A stretch of DNA of 64,000 bases, taken from assembly GCA_000495505.1 (NCBI GenBank), contig CP006833.1, forward strand, positions 806,001-870,000, in the 5' to 3' direction. The notes under the pieces were generated by a model that saw only the letters and a list, made by a program, of their open reading frames with translations, did not search any database and was not told the DNA's origin. Made by a program: the position numbers and the translations under genes. Position 1 is the first letter of the stretch, and each line of letters opens with the position of its first letter. Source of the DNA: Campylobacter fetus subsp. testudinum 03-427 (GTDB lineage Bacteria > Campylobacterota > Campylobacteria > Campylobacterales > Campylobacteraceae). This document shows, piece after piece, positions 52,573 to 62,198 of the stretch.

Positions 52573-53241
52573 ATGAGCAAAATCCTAGTCTTAGAAGATG
52601 AGCCGATGCTACAAGATATGATAAGTTCATACCTTCAAAGCTTCGGCTATGAAGTAGAAGCTTTGGATAGCTATGATAAAGCGCTAAGTATTGCTTATGA
52701 AAAAAAATTTGATCTATTCATATTTGATGTCAAAATCATAGGCGGTAGTGGATTTGAACTATTAGACGAGCTTAGATCTTCAGGAGTAGCGACTCCTTGT
52801 ATATTTGCTACTTCATTAAACGGTATAAATGATGTTACAAAGGGCTTTAAAGCCGGTTGCGATGACTATATAAAAAAGCCCTTTGAGTTAGCCGAACTTC
52901 TTTTAAGAGTACAAAACATACTGAAACGAAACTTTAGTCACTATGTAGATGATAATTTTATCATTATTAATAGTAATTTCAAATTTGATATCCTACAAAA
53001 AAAATTAATGCAAGATGGCAAAGTTCTGCCTCTTGCTAAAAAAGAGACCGAGCTTTTGTCTCTATTTTTAAAAAATAAAAATCGAATTCTAAGCCGAGAT
53101 GAAATTTACTCTCAAATTTGGGAATTTGATGAAGTGCCGAGCGAACTAAGCCTAAGAGTTTATATAAGAAATCTTAGAAAACTCATAGGTAATGAAAAAA
53201 TCATAAGCCATTCAAAACTCGGATACGAATATGTCTCATAA
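52573..53241 (+). CDS. OmpR-family response regulator
   Basis: 222 residues. Receiver domain with acidic Glu8-Asp9-Glu10, phosphoacceptor Asp52 and Lys102 (KKPF), joined to a winged-helix effector (LPLAKKETELLSLFLKNKNRILSRDEI ... VYIRNLRKLIG). Starts on the base following the periplasmic protein's stop and overlaps the kinase gene by 11 bases. Targets unknown; the kinase partner and the Met-rich protein suggest an envelope or metal signal. Confidence 0.92.
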   Translation: MSKILVLEDEPMLQDMISSYLQSFGYEVEALDSYDKALSIAYEKKFDLFIFDVKIIGGSGFELLDELRSSGVATPCIFATSLNGINDVTKGFKAGCDDYIKKPFELAELLLRVQNILKRNFSHYVDDNFIIINSNFKFDILQKKLMQDGKVLPLAKKETELLSLFLKNKNRILSRDEIYSQIWEFDEVPSELSLRVYIRNLRKLIGNEKIISHSKLGYEYVS

Positions 53242-54355
53242 AAAGTACATTCTTCCTATTTTTTTACTTTATACCATAACTAGTATGTTTTTTTTGCTGT
53301 TTTTCGCAATTTCATACTACAAAGAAGCAAAAAGTGATATATACGAAAAAACCGTAAAAGATCTAAGAGCTTATGCAAATGAGATTGAGTATATGCTTAG
53401 GATAAATGGCGGTATAGGCGAGATCTTAGATCTAAAAAGCGAGTATGAGATAAATCTTTATGATATTAGATCAAAAAGATATGTGCTGAAAAATTTTGAT
53501 AGACCTATTTATAATGGTCGTTATCACGTAGATGATAAATTTATGTATTACAGCGATGATATTCATACAAAAAGACGAACTATAGAGCTGAATTTAGAGC
53601 TTAGAACACAAAGCCCTCATGCTAGTGTAGATAGGCTTTTTGTTAAGATATCTATGATTTCGATCATTGTGCTTTTGGCTATATCTGTTATAGCGTATTT
53701 TATCGTTAAGCTATCTTATCTGCCGCTTTTAAATCAGATAAAAACTTTAAATAACTTTATCACAGATACTACTCATGAGATAAATACTCCTTTAAGCGTG
53801 ATACTTATGAGCGTGGAAATGTTTGATAAAAATCCTTCAAAATACCTTGAAAACATTAAAATAGCCTCTAAAACTTTATCAAATTTATACAATGATTTAG
53901 CTTTAAATTTAAAAAGTGAACCAAATAAAATAGAAAAATTAAAATTAAAAGATATTTTTATAGAACGTGCAAAGATTTTTGAAATGAGTGCGGCAAATAA
54001 AGATGTTAAAATAATTTTAAATTTAGAAGATGCAGAGGTTGATTCTGATAGTTTTAAATTTAAAAAAATCCTTGATAATATAATTTCAAACGCTATTAAA
54101 TATAGTTTTAAAAGTCAGCAAGTCATCATAAATTTAAAACAAGATAATTTTTGTGTTGTGAATTTTGGCTCCACGATTTCAAAAGAAAATTTAAATAAAA
54201 TTTATGATAAATTCAGTCGTTTCGACTCACAAAACGGCGGTTTTGGTATAGGTTTAAGCCTTGTGAAAAGATACTGCGATGAGCTTGGATTTAAAGTAAA
54301 TTGCGTGAGCGGTGATGATAAAACTGAATTTTGTGTGAAGTTTAAAGAAGTTTAA
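53231..54355 (+). CDS. Sensor histidine kinase
   Basis: 374 residues. Two membrane helices (about 5-28 and 137-157) flank a ~105-residue periplasmic sensor region. The HisKA motif is TTHEINTPLSV with His182; the ATPase has DNIISNAIKYSF (N box) and GGFGIGLSLVKRY (G box). No HAMP domain is obvious. Overlaps the response regulator by 11 bases. The signal is unknown. Confidence 0.92.
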   Translation: MSHKKYILPIFLLYTITSMFFLLFFAISYYKEAKSDIYEKTVKDLRAYANEIEYMLRINGGIGEILDLKSEYEINLYDIRSKRYVLKNFDRPIYNGRYHVDDKFMYYSDDIHTKRRTIELNLELRTQSPHASVDRLFVKISMISIIVLLAISVIAYFIVKLSYLPLLNQIKTLNNFITDTTHEINTPLSVILMSVEMFDKNPSKYLENIKIASKTLSNLYNDLALNLKSEPNKIEKLKLKDIFIERAKIFEMSAANKDVKIILNLEDAEVDSDSFKFKKILDNIISNAIKYSFKSQQVIINLKQDNFCVVNFGSTISKENLNKIYDKFSRFDSQNGGFGIGLSLVKRYCDELGFKVNCVSGDDKTEFCVKFKEV

Positions 54356-54506
54356 ATTTAGATTTTTTTGATTGAGTATTGTTTTTTTAAATTTGACTTA
54401 AATAATAGATTAAAAATGCTATCTTTCTTAAATTTTATTTTTTTATTACATATTTATCTGTTTTTGGCTAAAATCAGCAAAATTTTTAAATCACAAAGGT
54501 CAGCAG

Positions 54507-55730
54507 ATGCAAAAGAAAGATGTTAAAAAAGTTGTTTTGGCTTATAGTGGCGGACTTGATACAAGTATCATTTTAAAATGGCTACAAGATGAGTATGAAT
54601 GTGAAGTTGTGACTTTCACAGCCGATATCGGTCAAGGAGAAGAGGTTGAGCCGGCTCGCAAAAAAGCTATAAGCTTAGGTATAAAACCTGAAAATATCTT
54701 TATAGAGGATTTGCGTGAAGAGTTTGTAAGAGACTTCGTATTTCCTATGTTTAGAGCAAATGCTATATATGAGGGAGAGTATCTTTTAGGCACGTCTATC
54801 GCTCGTCCTCTTATCGCAAAACGTCTTGTCGAGATAGCTGCTGCCACAAAAGCAGACTGTGTAAGTCATGGTGCTACTGGTAAAGGAAATGATCAAGTTC
54901 GTTTTGAGATAGGAGCTTACGCCCTAAATCCAAATATCAAAGTTATCGCTCCTTGGAGAGAGTGGGATCTAAATAGCCGTGAAAAACTTCTAGCGTATGC
55001 AGAGAAAAATGGCATTGATATAAGCAAGAAAAAAGGTAAATCTCCATACTCTATGGACGCAAATTTACTTCATATCTCTTATGAAGGACTTGTTTTAGAA
55101 GATCCAAATCACGCTCCTGAAGAAGATATGTGGAGATGGAGTGTTAGTCCAAAAAATACTCCTGAGACAAGCGAAATCATTGAAATAGAGTATAAAAACG
55201 GAGATCCTATCTCGATAAATGGCAAAACCATGAAGCCTCATGAAATTTTAACAGAGCTAAACAGACTTGGTTCAAAACACGGGATCGGACGCCTTGATAT
55301 CGTAGAAAATCGCTATGTAGGTATGAAAAGTAGGGGTTGTTATGAAACTCCAGGAGGCACTATAATGCTAAAAGCTCACAGAGCCATAGAGAGCATTACT
55401 ATGGATAGAGAAGCAGCACATCTAAAAGACGAACTTATGCCAAAATACGCTAGTTTAGTATATAACGGATACTGGTTTTCGCCTGAACGTAAAATGCTTC
55501 AAGCTGCGATAGACGAGAGCCAAAAGAACGTAAATGGTACTGTTAGGGTTGAGCTTTATAAAGGCAATGTTATGGTTATCGGTAGAGATAGTAAGACCGA
55601 TAATCTATTTAACGAAGCGTACTGCACGTTTGAAGAAGATAGCGTTTATGATCAAAAAGACGCGAATGGATTTATAAAACTTAACGCTTTACGCTTTATA
55701 ATCGCCGGAAAAAATGGACGCAAATTTTAG
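54507..55730 (+). CDS. argG: Argininosuccinate synthase
   Basis: 407 residues, full length. It joins citrulline and aspartate with ATP. The N-terminal PP-loop AYSGGLDTS at about 12-20, [24 protein letters not shown] and [13 protein letters not shown] are diagnostic. GGTCAG upstream is a weak ribosome site. A terminator follows 75 bases after the stop. The lyase for the next step (argH) is not in the window; the lyase at 40898 is a different family member. Confidence 0.96.
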   Translation: MQKKDVKKVVLAYSGGLDTSIILKWLQDEYECEVVTFTADIGQGEEVEPARKKAISLGIKPENIFIEDLREEFVRDFVFPMFRANAIYEGEYLLGTSIARPLIAKRLVEIAAATKADCVSHGATGKGNDQVRFEIGAYALNPNIKVIAPWREWDLNSREKLLAYAEKNGIDISKKKGKSPYSMDANLLHISYEGLVLEDPNHAPEEDMWRWSVSPKNTPETSEIIEIEYKNGDPISINGKTMKPHEILTELNRLGSKHGIGRLDIVENRYVGMKSRGCYETPGGTIMLKAHRAIESITMDREAAHLKDELMPKYASLVYNGYWFSPERKMLQAAIDESQKNVNGTVRVELYKGNVMVIGRDSKTDNLFNEAYCTFEEDSVYDQKDANGFIKLNALRFIIAGKNGRKF

Positions 55731-55804
55731 CCATAGTATGGATAATCTTAAATGGTTATTTATCTATTTAAATTTGAAATAAATATCAAATTTAAATCAA
55801 AAGT

Positions 55805-55827
55805 AAAATAGCCGTTTAGGCTATTTT
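55805..55827 (+). terminator. Terminator after argG
   Basis: Perfect 9-bp stem AAAATAGCC / GGCTATTTT with a five-base loop GTTTA; the A and T ends provide the flanking tracts, so it works as an intrinsic terminator between argG and xerH. Confidence 0.75.
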
Positions 55828-55857
55828 ACAGAGAAAATTTGGAGTAAATTTAATACT

Positions 55858-56922
55858 ATGAAATACAAACTAGACTGCAAAGAGAGTTTTGAAAGCTCAT
55901 TTTTATTTTGGCTAACTCGATTTGTAAAATACAAGCTAAACTCACTCTCAAACAAAGAACTTAGAGATCAAGCTACTTTGGCTAGTGTGAATTACGCGCT
56001 TACAAAAGGAGTTGCAAACATAGATGAGCTTGATGGTTTTGTAAAAAAGGCTAGAAATGCTGGGCTTACTGGTATAAATACGTATTTTAATCCGTTAAAA
56101 AAGATTTACGAAGTACTTAAATTTTATGAACTTACAAGTTTAGCTGTGATCGATGAAGAGCTTATAAGTGAAGTTTTAGCAAGTATCACAGGAAGTCTTA
56201 GTGATGCTAGCAAAAAAAATTACCGGATCGCAGCGATAAATTTTTTTGAGTTTATAGGGAAACAAAACGAAGAGGACGGCAAGGCGCATATTTTTGATAT
56301 CGAGCTTAAAAACTGGGGTGGAGTTAGTGGAAATAAAGGTCAAAAACTTCCTGAGTTTATGAATGAAGAAGAGGTTAAAAGGTTTTTAAACGCCATTGAC
56401 GAGGCTGATTTTAAGATGAACTCAAATCGAAATAAGCTGATCATTAAAACTATTATTTTTACAGGAATTCGTGTAAGTGAGGCTTTAAATTTAAAAAGAA
56501 AAGATATCAGTGAAGATGGTGATCTTTATATCCTTAGGATACGAGGTAAAGGAAATAAATATCGTATCGTGATGATAAAAAAACATCTTATAGATGAACA
56601 TTTACAAAATATAGCGATAAATTATATAAATAGCGAAGGATATCTTTTTGTAAATAGAAAAGGAGAGAAGCTAACTCAAGCTTATGTGAGTCGCATAGTG
56701 GAGCAAATTTTGTTTGGTGCGGGGATCAGAAAAGAAAAAAACGGCGCGCATATGCTTCGTCATACATTTGCTACTATGCTTTACAAAAAACAAAAAGATC
56801 TAGTTTTGGTTCAAGAAGCCCTTGGTCACGCTAGTTTAAATACTTCTAGGATATACACTCACTTTGATAGCGATAAGCTAAAGTTAGCTGCTAAAGTCGC
56901 AGAAGATCTAAATGATAATTAA
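55858..56922 (+). CDS. xerH: Tyrosine recombinase XerH (chromosome dimer resolution)
   Basis: 354 residues. Single-protein Xer system typical of Campylobacterota, acting on a difH site. Catalytic residues are all present: Arg205 (TGIRVSE), His298 and Arg301 (HMLRHTF), His324 (LGHASL) and the nucleophile Tyr333 (SRIYTHF). The N-terminal core-binding domain is longer than in XerC/D. I looked for a difH palindrome in the flanking gaps and did not find one I could support. The phrase 'integrase of a mobile element' is less likely because the flanks are housekeeping genes. Confidence 0.9.
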   Translation: MKYKLDCKESFESSFLFWLTRFVKYKLNSLSNKELRDQATLASVNYALTKGVANIDELDGFVKKARNAGLTGINTYFNPLKKIYEVLKFYELTSLAVIDEELISEVLASITGSLSDASKKNYRIAAINFFEFIGKQNEEDGKAHIFDIELKNWGGVSGNKGQKLPEFMNEEEVKRFLNAIDEADFKMNSNRNKLIIKTIIFTGIRVSEALNLKRKDISEDGDLYILRIRGKGNKYRIVMIKKHLIDEHLQNIAINYINSEGYLFVNRKGEKLTQAYVSRIVEQILFGAGIRKEKNGAHMLRHTFATMLYKKQKDLVLVQEALGHASLNTSRIYTHFDSDKLKLAAKVAEDLNDN

Positions 56923-57071
56923 ATTTAAAAGAGAAGTGGTGCAAGAAAATAGTTTAATCAAGTATGTAGAGTAAATTTGATAATTGGCTAATTTCATATT
57001 AAAAATTATTTTTATTGTATTAAAAGCTAAGTTTAATTATAATCTAAGCCTAAAATTTAAAAAGGTTTAAC

Positions 57072-58256
57072 TTGTTTGCCGATACGAAACTATTTTATAC
57101 ATGTACGGTTTTGATTGCCATTGGAATTATTTTCTCGCTATCTTTGCCGGCTTTTACTGTTTTATATTACGACTATACTAGCTATCACTTTTTTATCAGA
57201 CAATTTATAGTCGGAACTACCGGTGTTTTCATCATTTGGTCTATCTCTAGACTAAATCCAGATAGACCTTTTTTGATGGGTCTTACTACGTTTGAGTTTA
57301 TAGGATTTTTTATATTTTTTAGCTCTTTTTTACTTATGGTTATTATGCAGTTTTTGCCCGCTTCTATCGTACCAGTAACAGGCGGAGCTAAAAGATGGAT
57401 AAGGCTTGGAGGTATATCTTTGTCTCCTGTCGAGTTTTTTAAGATAGGATTTGTATTTTTTTTAGCTTGGAGTTTTGCTAGGAGGATAGATAATAATAAA
57501 AAACGGTTAAAAGATGAATTTAGACTGCTTTTACCGTATTTTGTAGTATTTGGAATGGCTGTGTTTTTGATAGCTATTATGCAAAAAGATCTTGGGCAAG
57601 TAGTTGTTTTGACTTTAGCTTTGATGATACTTGCTACTTTTGCTGGAACTAGTAAGAAATTTTTTGGAATTTTGGGATTGATCGGCGTTATTATGGTGTT
57701 TCTTGCTATTATATCTCAAGATCATAGAATTAGACGTTTTAAATCTTGGTGGGTGACAAATCAAGATTTTATATTATCGATTTTGCCATCACATATGGCT
57801 GAGTTTATGAGAGTTAGCGACAGCGAAGAACCTTATCAGATAAGCCACTCTTTAAATGCGATTTATCACGGAGGATTTTTCGGTGTTGGGCTTGGAAATG
57901 GTACATTTAAACTAGGATTTTTAAGTGAGGTTCATACCGACTTTGTTTTAGCAGGAATTGCTGAAGAGATAGGATTTGTCGGGATATTAGTCATAACTTT
58001 TTTGATGATTTATACTATTTATCGTATTTTTAAGATATCTGCAAGAAGTCAAAATAAAGTCTATCATCTATTTACTCTTGGCATAGGTTCTATCATAACA
58101 ATGGCGTTTTTAATGAATGCTTATGGAATTACATCTATCACTCCTATAAAAGGTATAGCCGTTCCGTTTTTGAGCTATGGCGGAAGTTCTATTTTAGCAC
58201 TTTGTGTTGGGATAGGTATGGTTCTTATGATCAGTAAAAAGGCGGATTTATCATGA
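57072..58256 (+). CDS. ftsW: Cell division peptidoglycan polymerase FtsW
   Basis: 394 residues from TTG 57072 with AAAAAGG upstream; no nearer ATG. About ten membrane helices of the SEDS family. Motifs include GGAKRWIRLGGISLSPVEFFKIGF at about 111-134 with the catalytic-site region, the QKDLGQ loop, and GIAVPFLSYGGSSIL near the end. It polymerises glycan strands from lipid II at the division site. Overlaps murG by 4 bases; RodA is the alternative name for a SEDS protein, but the murG neighbour argues for FtsW. Confidence 0.88.
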   Translation: MFADTKLFYTCTVLIAIGIIFSLSLPAFTVLYYDYTSYHFFIRQFIVGTTGVFIIWSISRLNPDRPFLMGLTTFEFIGFFIFFSSFLLMVIMQFLPASIVPVTGGAKRWIRLGGISLSPVEFFKIGFVFFLAWSFARRIDNNKKRLKDEFRLLLPYFVVFGMAVFLIAIMQKDLGQVVVLTLALMILATFAGTSKKFFGILGLIGVIMVFLAIISQDHRIRRFKSWWVTNQDFILSILPSHMAEFMRVSDSEEPYQISHSLNAIYHGGFFGVGLGNGTFKLGFLSEVHTDFVLAGIAEEIGFVGILVITFLMIYTIYRIFKISARSQNKVYHLFTLGIGSIITMAFLMNAYGITSITPIKGIAVPFLSYGGSSILALCVGIGMVLMISKKADLS

Positions 58257-59260
58257 TAGCTATAACAGGAGGAGGCACAGGCGGTCATCTTGCTATAGCA
58301 AAAGCTTTGGCGATAGAGTTAAAAAACCGCGGTGAAAATGTGATATTTATAGGTTCAAATAGCGGTCAAGACAGAATGTGGTTTGAGCATAGCGATATAT
58401 TTAAATTTAAATATTTCTTTCCTAGTAGAGGTGTAGTAAATAAAAAAGGCATTCATAAATTTTTTGCTTTGCTTAATATAATTAAATTAGCTTTTAGTTG
58501 TCGCCGAATTTTTAAAGAGCATAATATCTCATCTGTGATAAGTGTCGGCGGATACAGCTCCGCTCCTGCTTCTTTTGGGGCGGTTATGTTTAGAAAAAAG
58601 CTATTTATACATGAACAAAATGCTGTAAAAGGCAAGCTAAACTCTATTTTAAAACCGTTTTGTAGTAAATTTTTTAGCTCATATGGGGAGCATTCTTATG
58701 ATTATCCTATAGATAGAAAATTTTTCAATACTGCTAGAGTTAGAAATGAGTTAAAAACCATACTTTTTTTAGGCGGTTCGCAAGGTGCTAGTTTTATAAA
58801 TAACTTAGCTTTAAATTTAGCTTTAAATTTAAAAAATAATAATATAAATATTATCCACCAATGCGGAGCAAAAGAGCTAGAAATAATCAAATCAAAATAT
58901 GACAAAATGGGTGTCGAAGCCGTTGTATTTGATTTTAGTAATGAGATCGAAGCGTATATGCAAAAATCCGATTTATGTATAAGCAGAGCCGGAGCAAGCA
59001 CTCTTTGGGAGCTTTGCGCAAATGCACTTCCTGCCATATTTATACCATATCCTTACGCCGCTAGCAATCATCAATTTTACAATGCTAAGTTTTTGCTAGA
59101 TAGCAATCTTACTAAAATTTATAAACAAAATGACTTAGATGAAAATATACTATTTATAGATATTCTAAATTTAGATATAAATAGCATTTCAATCGGCCTA
59201 AGAAGTATCGTTTCTCCAAACGGTGCTAAGATAATTGTAGATGAAATCTTAAAAAAATAA
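58253..59260 (+). CDS. murG: UDP-GlcNAc:lipid I N-acetylglucosaminyltransferase
   Basis: 335 residues. It makes lipid II on the inner face of the membrane. N-terminal TGGGTGGHL glycine loop at about 5-13, GGYSSAPASFGA, HEQNAV, FLGGSQGASFIN and SRAGASTLWELCA are family motifs. ATG overlaps the ftsW stop (ATGA), so substrate supplier and polymerase are coupled. Confidence 0.95.
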   Translation: MIAITGGGTGGHLAIAKALAIELKNRGENVIFIGSNSGQDRMWFEHSDIFKFKYFFPSRGVVNKKGIHKFFALLNIIKLAFSCRRIFKEHNISSVISVGGYSSAPASFGAVMFRKKLFIHEQNAVKGKLNSILKPFCSKFFSSYGEHSYDYPIDRKFFNTARVRNELKTILFLGGSQGASFINNLALNLALNLKNNNINIIHQCGAKELEIIKSKYDKMGVEAVVFDFSNEIEAYMQKSDLCISRAGASTLWELCANALPAIFIPYPYAASNHQFYNAKFLLDSNLTKIYKQNDLDENILFIDILNLDINSISIGLRSIVSPNGAKIIVDEILKK

Positions 59261-59426
59261 TAAGAAAAAATCTTAATTCAACTATTTTAATATTTTTTAT
59301 ATATTTTATATGTAAATTTGAGCTATTTTTAGCATATTTTCTTTACAAAAGTATGGAAAATACTTGAATAAAGTTAAAAAATAATGTACAATATGCTATT
59401 GTAAAATTTTAAATAAAGGATTTGAA

Positions 59427-59741
59427 ATGACAAAGGCAGAATTTGTGGGCTTAGTTGCTTCTAAAGCTGGACTTACAAAAAAAGATACTGAGCTTGCACT
59501 TGATGGTTTCCTTGGAAGTATAAGTGAAGTTTTAACAAAAGGTGATAGCGTAACTTTTGTAGGATTTGGTACATTTGGAGTAACTGAAAGAGCTGCTAGA
59601 ACAGCTAAAGTTCCAAGTACAGGAAAAGAGATAAAAGTACCTGCTAAAAAAGCTGTTAAATTTAAAGTAGGTAAAAATCTTAAAGATTCAGTTGCAAGTG
59701 CTGGTTGCGCCAGTTCAAAATGTTCAACTAAAAAGAAATAA
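59427..59741 (+). CDS. hup: HU-family DNA-binding protein with a Cys-containing tail
   Basis: 104 residues. The first ~90 are a normal HU/IHF fold: MTKAEFVGLVASKAGL, the GFGTFGVTERAAR loop and beta-arm region with VPSTGKEIKVPAKK. The last ~14 residues add CASSKCSTKKK, two cysteines in a basic tail, which is not usual for HU and differs from the C. jejuni protein as I recall it. It bends and compacts DNA. Good AAAGGA site; an intrinsic terminator follows at once. Monocistronic. Confidence 0.92.
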   Translation: MTKAEFVGLVASKAGLTKKDTELALDGFLGSISEVLTKGDSVTFVGFGTFGVTERAARTAKVPSTGKEIKVPAKKAVKFKVGKNLKDSVASAGCASSKCSTKKK

Positions 59742-59744
59742 TTT

Positions 59745-59771
59745 AAGCCCCTTCTGCAAAGAAGGGCTTTT
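59745..59771 (+). terminator. Terminator after hup
   Basis: Stem AAGCCCCTTC (59745-59754) with GAAGGGCTTT (59761-59770), one bulged C, loop TGCAAA and a T-rich end, three bases after the hup stop. The remaining gap to exbB contains the promoter below and nothing else that I see. Confidence 0.85.
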
Positions 59772-59948
59772 ATCCTCATAGTTTTTAAATTTTAAAAACT
59801 AAATTTTAATTTTAAGCTTCTTTCACGTTTATTTTTATATTTATTATTTTTTATATATCAATAAAATATTTTAGTATTTCATAATATCAATGTTTATTTT
59901 GTCAATTTTGTGATGAATTTCTAATTCAAATTTATAAATAAAGTGTGC

Positions 59949-59954
59949 TATAAT
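59949..59954 (+). promoter_or_regulatory. Extended -10 promoter of exbB
   Basis: TGCTATAAT: a perfect -10 (59949-59954) with the TGn extension common in Campylobacter. Transcription should begin near 59961, downstream of the ATG at 59953, which therefore cannot be the exbB start and supports ATG 59986. Confidence 0.7.
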
Positions 59955-59985
59955 GTATATTTTATTTTGCTTTAGGGAGGATTGT

Positions 59986-60399
59986 ATGGAGTATTTGAAA
60001 GGAAATATTGATTATATTATTATATCTATTCTTGTTTTTATGAGTTTTTTAGTGGTTTGGTTTAGCATTGAGAGAGTACTTTTTTATATGAAGGTCGATC
60101 CTAAAAAATACGTCAGCAAAAATCTCTTTGAAGAGGATCTTACAAAAAATCTTACGATACTTTATATAATCTATACGAATGCACCTTATATAGGACTTTT
60201 GGGTACTGTGGCTGGTATTATGATAACATTTTATGATATGGGTATGAGCGGAGGAATCGATACAAAATCCATAATGATAGGTCTATCTTTAGCGCTTAAA
60301 GCTACTGCTTTAGGACTTATAGTTGCCATACCTACGCTTATAATTTATAATGGATTTATAAGAAAAGTAGATGTTTTTTTAAACAGATATGAGAGTTAG
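59986..60399 (+). CDS. exbB: ExbB-type proton channel subunit
   Basis: 137 residues from ATG 59986, with AGGGAGG five bases upstream. Three membrane segments; the conserved central stretch [21 protein letters not shown] and [21 protein letters not shown] mark the ExbB/TolQ/MotA family. With ExbD it converts proton motive force into work by TonB. Two bases before exbD. Shorter than enteric ExbB because the N-terminal periplasmic extension is absent. Confidence 0.9.
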   Translation: MEYLKGNIDYIIISILVFMSFLVVWFSIERVLFYMKVDPKKYVSKNLFEEDLTKNLTILYIIYTNAPYIGLLGTVAGIMITFYDMGMSGGIDTKSIMIGLSLALKATALGLIVAIPTLIIYNGFIRKVDVFLNRYES

Positions 60400-60401
60400 A
60401 T

Positions 60402-60788
60402 ATGAGACTTGCTAAAAGAGATGGATTAAATATAGTTCCTTTTATAGACATTATGCTTGTTTTGCTCGCTATAGTTCTTAGTATTTCTACATTTATTGCT
60501 GAGGGAAATATCAAAGTAGATTTGCCAAAAGCACAAAGTGCTACAAATAGCGATGAAAGCTCAAGAGTGATAATATCTATCGATAAGAATTCTAATATAT
60601 TTATAGATGATAAGCCTGTTTTAGAAGATGAGATCGTATCTAAAATATCAAATATCAGCCCAGAAACTTTAATTATATTAAGAAGCGATAAAAGTAGTAA
60701 ATTTGAGTCTTTCATTAAGGTTATTGACGCGTTAAAAAGTCAAAATCATGAGAAATTTGCTATATCTGCTAAGGTAGGTAATGAATAG
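60402..60788 (+). CDS. exbD: ExbD-type energy transducer subunit
   Basis: 128 residues. One N-terminal membrane helix carrying the essential Asp (PFIDIMLVLLAIVL, Asp near residue 15), then a periplasmic domain with KVDLPKA and IILRSDKSSKFESFIKVIDALK-type peptidoglycan-binding end. The 3' end overlaps tonB by 8 bases. Works with ExbB and TonB. Confidence 0.92.
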   Translation: MRLAKRDGLNIVPFIDIMLVLLAIVLSISTFIAEGNIKVDLPKAQSATNSDESSRVIISIDKNSNIFIDDKPVLEDEIVSKISNISPETLIILRSDKSSKFESFIKVIDALKSQNHEKFAISAKVGNE

Positions 60789-61530
60789 TTTTATTGGATT
60801 TTTCATATCTTTGTTGCTACATGCGGGGTTGATTTTAGGATTTGTTTTGCTAAGCGCAAGAGACTCTGCAGATCAGATCCAAAATGAGCAACTTTTAAAA
60901 CTAACTTTTTCAAATTTAAGTAGTTTAGAAGATATACCAAAACCATATGAAGAAGTTTCAAAATCTATTATAGAGGAGAAAAAAGAGGTTGAACAAGCAC
61001 TTCAAAAAAAGATAACAGAAAAAAAGATAGAGCAAATCGATACTAAAAAGATAATCAAACATACAAAATCTGATAAAAAACAAGAACAAATTCCCAAAAA
61101 ACAGACCGTTCAAAACATTGATACAAAGCAGATACAAAGCATAGAGCCGAATTTAAAAAGCACTGCTCAAAATAGTACTGAGCAAAAAATATTTGATCAA
61201 AATGCTAATCAAAATAAAATTGAGCAGCAGCCAAAAAATACTACAAATGAAAATATGATTATAGGGACAAAAATAAGAAATATCATAGCAAATTACGCTA
61301 GAAAAAACTATCCTAACTCTGCAAGAAGAAAAAGACAAACCGGAGTTGTAAAAGTCTCATTTATGTATAAAGTTAGTGGAGAAGTAACTAACGTAAAAAT
61401 AGATCAAAGCTCAACATACACGGTTTTAGATGAAGCTGTTTTAACTGCTATACAAAAGACAAAATCCAAATTTCCCTCTATCAAAAATGATACAAATTTC
61501 CAAATTGAAGTTGAGTTTAGTTTAAGCTGA
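60781..61530 (+). CDS. tonB: TonB energy transducer
   Basis: 249 residues. N-terminal membrane anchor (FIGFFISLLLHAGLILGFVLL), a long Lys/Gln/Glu-rich, low-complexity periplasmic span (about 55-160) in place of the usual Pro-rich rod, and the C-terminal TonB domain (YPNSARRKRQTGVVKVSFMYKVSGEVTNVKIDQSS). It couples outer-membrane siderophore, haem or nickel receptors to the proton motive force. Third gene of exbB-exbD-tonB. No obvious Fur box in front of the operon. Confidence 0.9.
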   Translation: MNSFIGFFISLLLHAGLILGFVLLSARDSADQIQNEQLLKLTFSNLSSLEDIPKPYEEVSKSIIEEKKEVEQALQKKITEKKIEQIDTKKIIKHTKSDKKQEQIPKKQTVQNIDTKQIQSIEPNLKSTAQNSTEQKIFDQNANQNKIEQQPKNTTNENMIIGTKIRNIIANYARKNYPNSARRKRQTGVVKVSFMYKVSGEVTNVKIDQSSTYTVLDEAVLTAIQKTKSKFPSIKNDTNFQIEVEFSLS

Positions 61531-61567
61531 AACAAAAATTCAGCCAAAATTGGCTAGAATTATATAC

Positions 61568-61813
61568 ATGAGAATAGATAAATTTTTAAATACCGTAAAT
61601 ATTACCAAACGCCGTGCTATCAGCGAAGATATGTGCAAAAGCGGAGTTATCAGCATAAATGATAAACCTGCTAAACCTAGTAAAGAGGTCAAAGTAGGCG
61701 ATAAAATAACTATAAAGTTTCTTGCTAGAGAAGTATGCTATATGGTCATTGCGCTTCCTACTTTAAAAACCATACCAAAAAGTGAGCAAGAGAAGTATGT
61801 TAAAGAGATTTGA
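61568..61813 (+). CDS. S4-domain RNA-binding protein (RqcP/Hsp15-like)
   Basis: 81 residues from ATG 61568 (an in-frame TTG at 61550 lacks a ribosome site). The S4 fold is clear: MRIDKFLNTVNITKRRAISEDMCKSGVISINDKP, then KEVKVGDKITI. Members bind ribosomal or tRNA structures; Hsp15 and RqcP act on stalled 50S subunits. The 3' end overlaps the tsaE start by 17 bases. As I recall, S4-tsaE-lptB-rpoN is a conserved Campylobacter order. Confidence 0.85.
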   Translation: MRIDKFLNTVNITKRRAISEDMCKSGVISINDKPAKPSKEVKVGDKITIKFLAREVCYMVIALPTLKTIPKSEQEKYVKEI

Positions 61814-62198
61814 ATTAGGCGAAGATGAGCTTGATTTGATAGTTAAAGAGCTTCCAAAATCCGGTGTTATAGTACTTCAAGGAGATCTTGCAAGCGGTAA
61901 AACAACTCTTGTAAAATCCATCGTAAAATCTGCTGGTATAGATGAAAATGTTTCATCGCCGACTTTTAGCGTAATGCAAAATTATGGTAATATTTATCAT
62001 TATGATATATATCAAAACGGCATTGAGTCGATTAAAAAAAATGGCTTATTTGAAAATTTCTTTGAAGATGGACTTCACATAGTTGAATGGGGAGATGAAA
62101 ATCTTATTGATATGTTAAATAAATATGAGATAAAAGTTTGCGTTGTGAAGATATCTGTTTTAAATGATAAACGTACATATGAGGTGAATTTTGCATAA
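61797..62198 (+). CDS. tsaE: tRNA threonylcarbamoyladenosine synthesis ATPase TsaE
   Basis: 133 residues from ATG 61797 (a GTG at 61782 is less likely). P-loop GDLASGKTTLV at about 29-39, then SSPTFSVMQNY, HYDIYQ and the terminal VEWGDE are the TsaE pattern. With TsaB and TsaD it installs t6A37 on ANN-decoding tRNAs; TsaB and TsaD are not in this window. Overlaps lptB by 8 bases. Confidence 0.93.
   Translation: MLKRFELGEDELDLIVKELPKSGVIVLQGDLASGKTTLVKSIVKSAGIDENVSSPTFSVMQNYGNIYHYDIYQNGIESIKKNGLFENFFEDGLHIVEWGDENLIDMLNKYEIKVCVVKISVLNDKRTYEVNFA

Noticed and set aside
55731-57071. A difH recombination site beside xerH.
   Set aside because: The flanking gaps contain the argG terminator hairpin but no 28- to 40-base palindromic site I could defend.
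59388-59402. ACAATATGCTATTGT symmetry before hup.
   Set aside because: A 6+3+6 repeat in AT-rich DNA is easily due to chance and has no supporting context.
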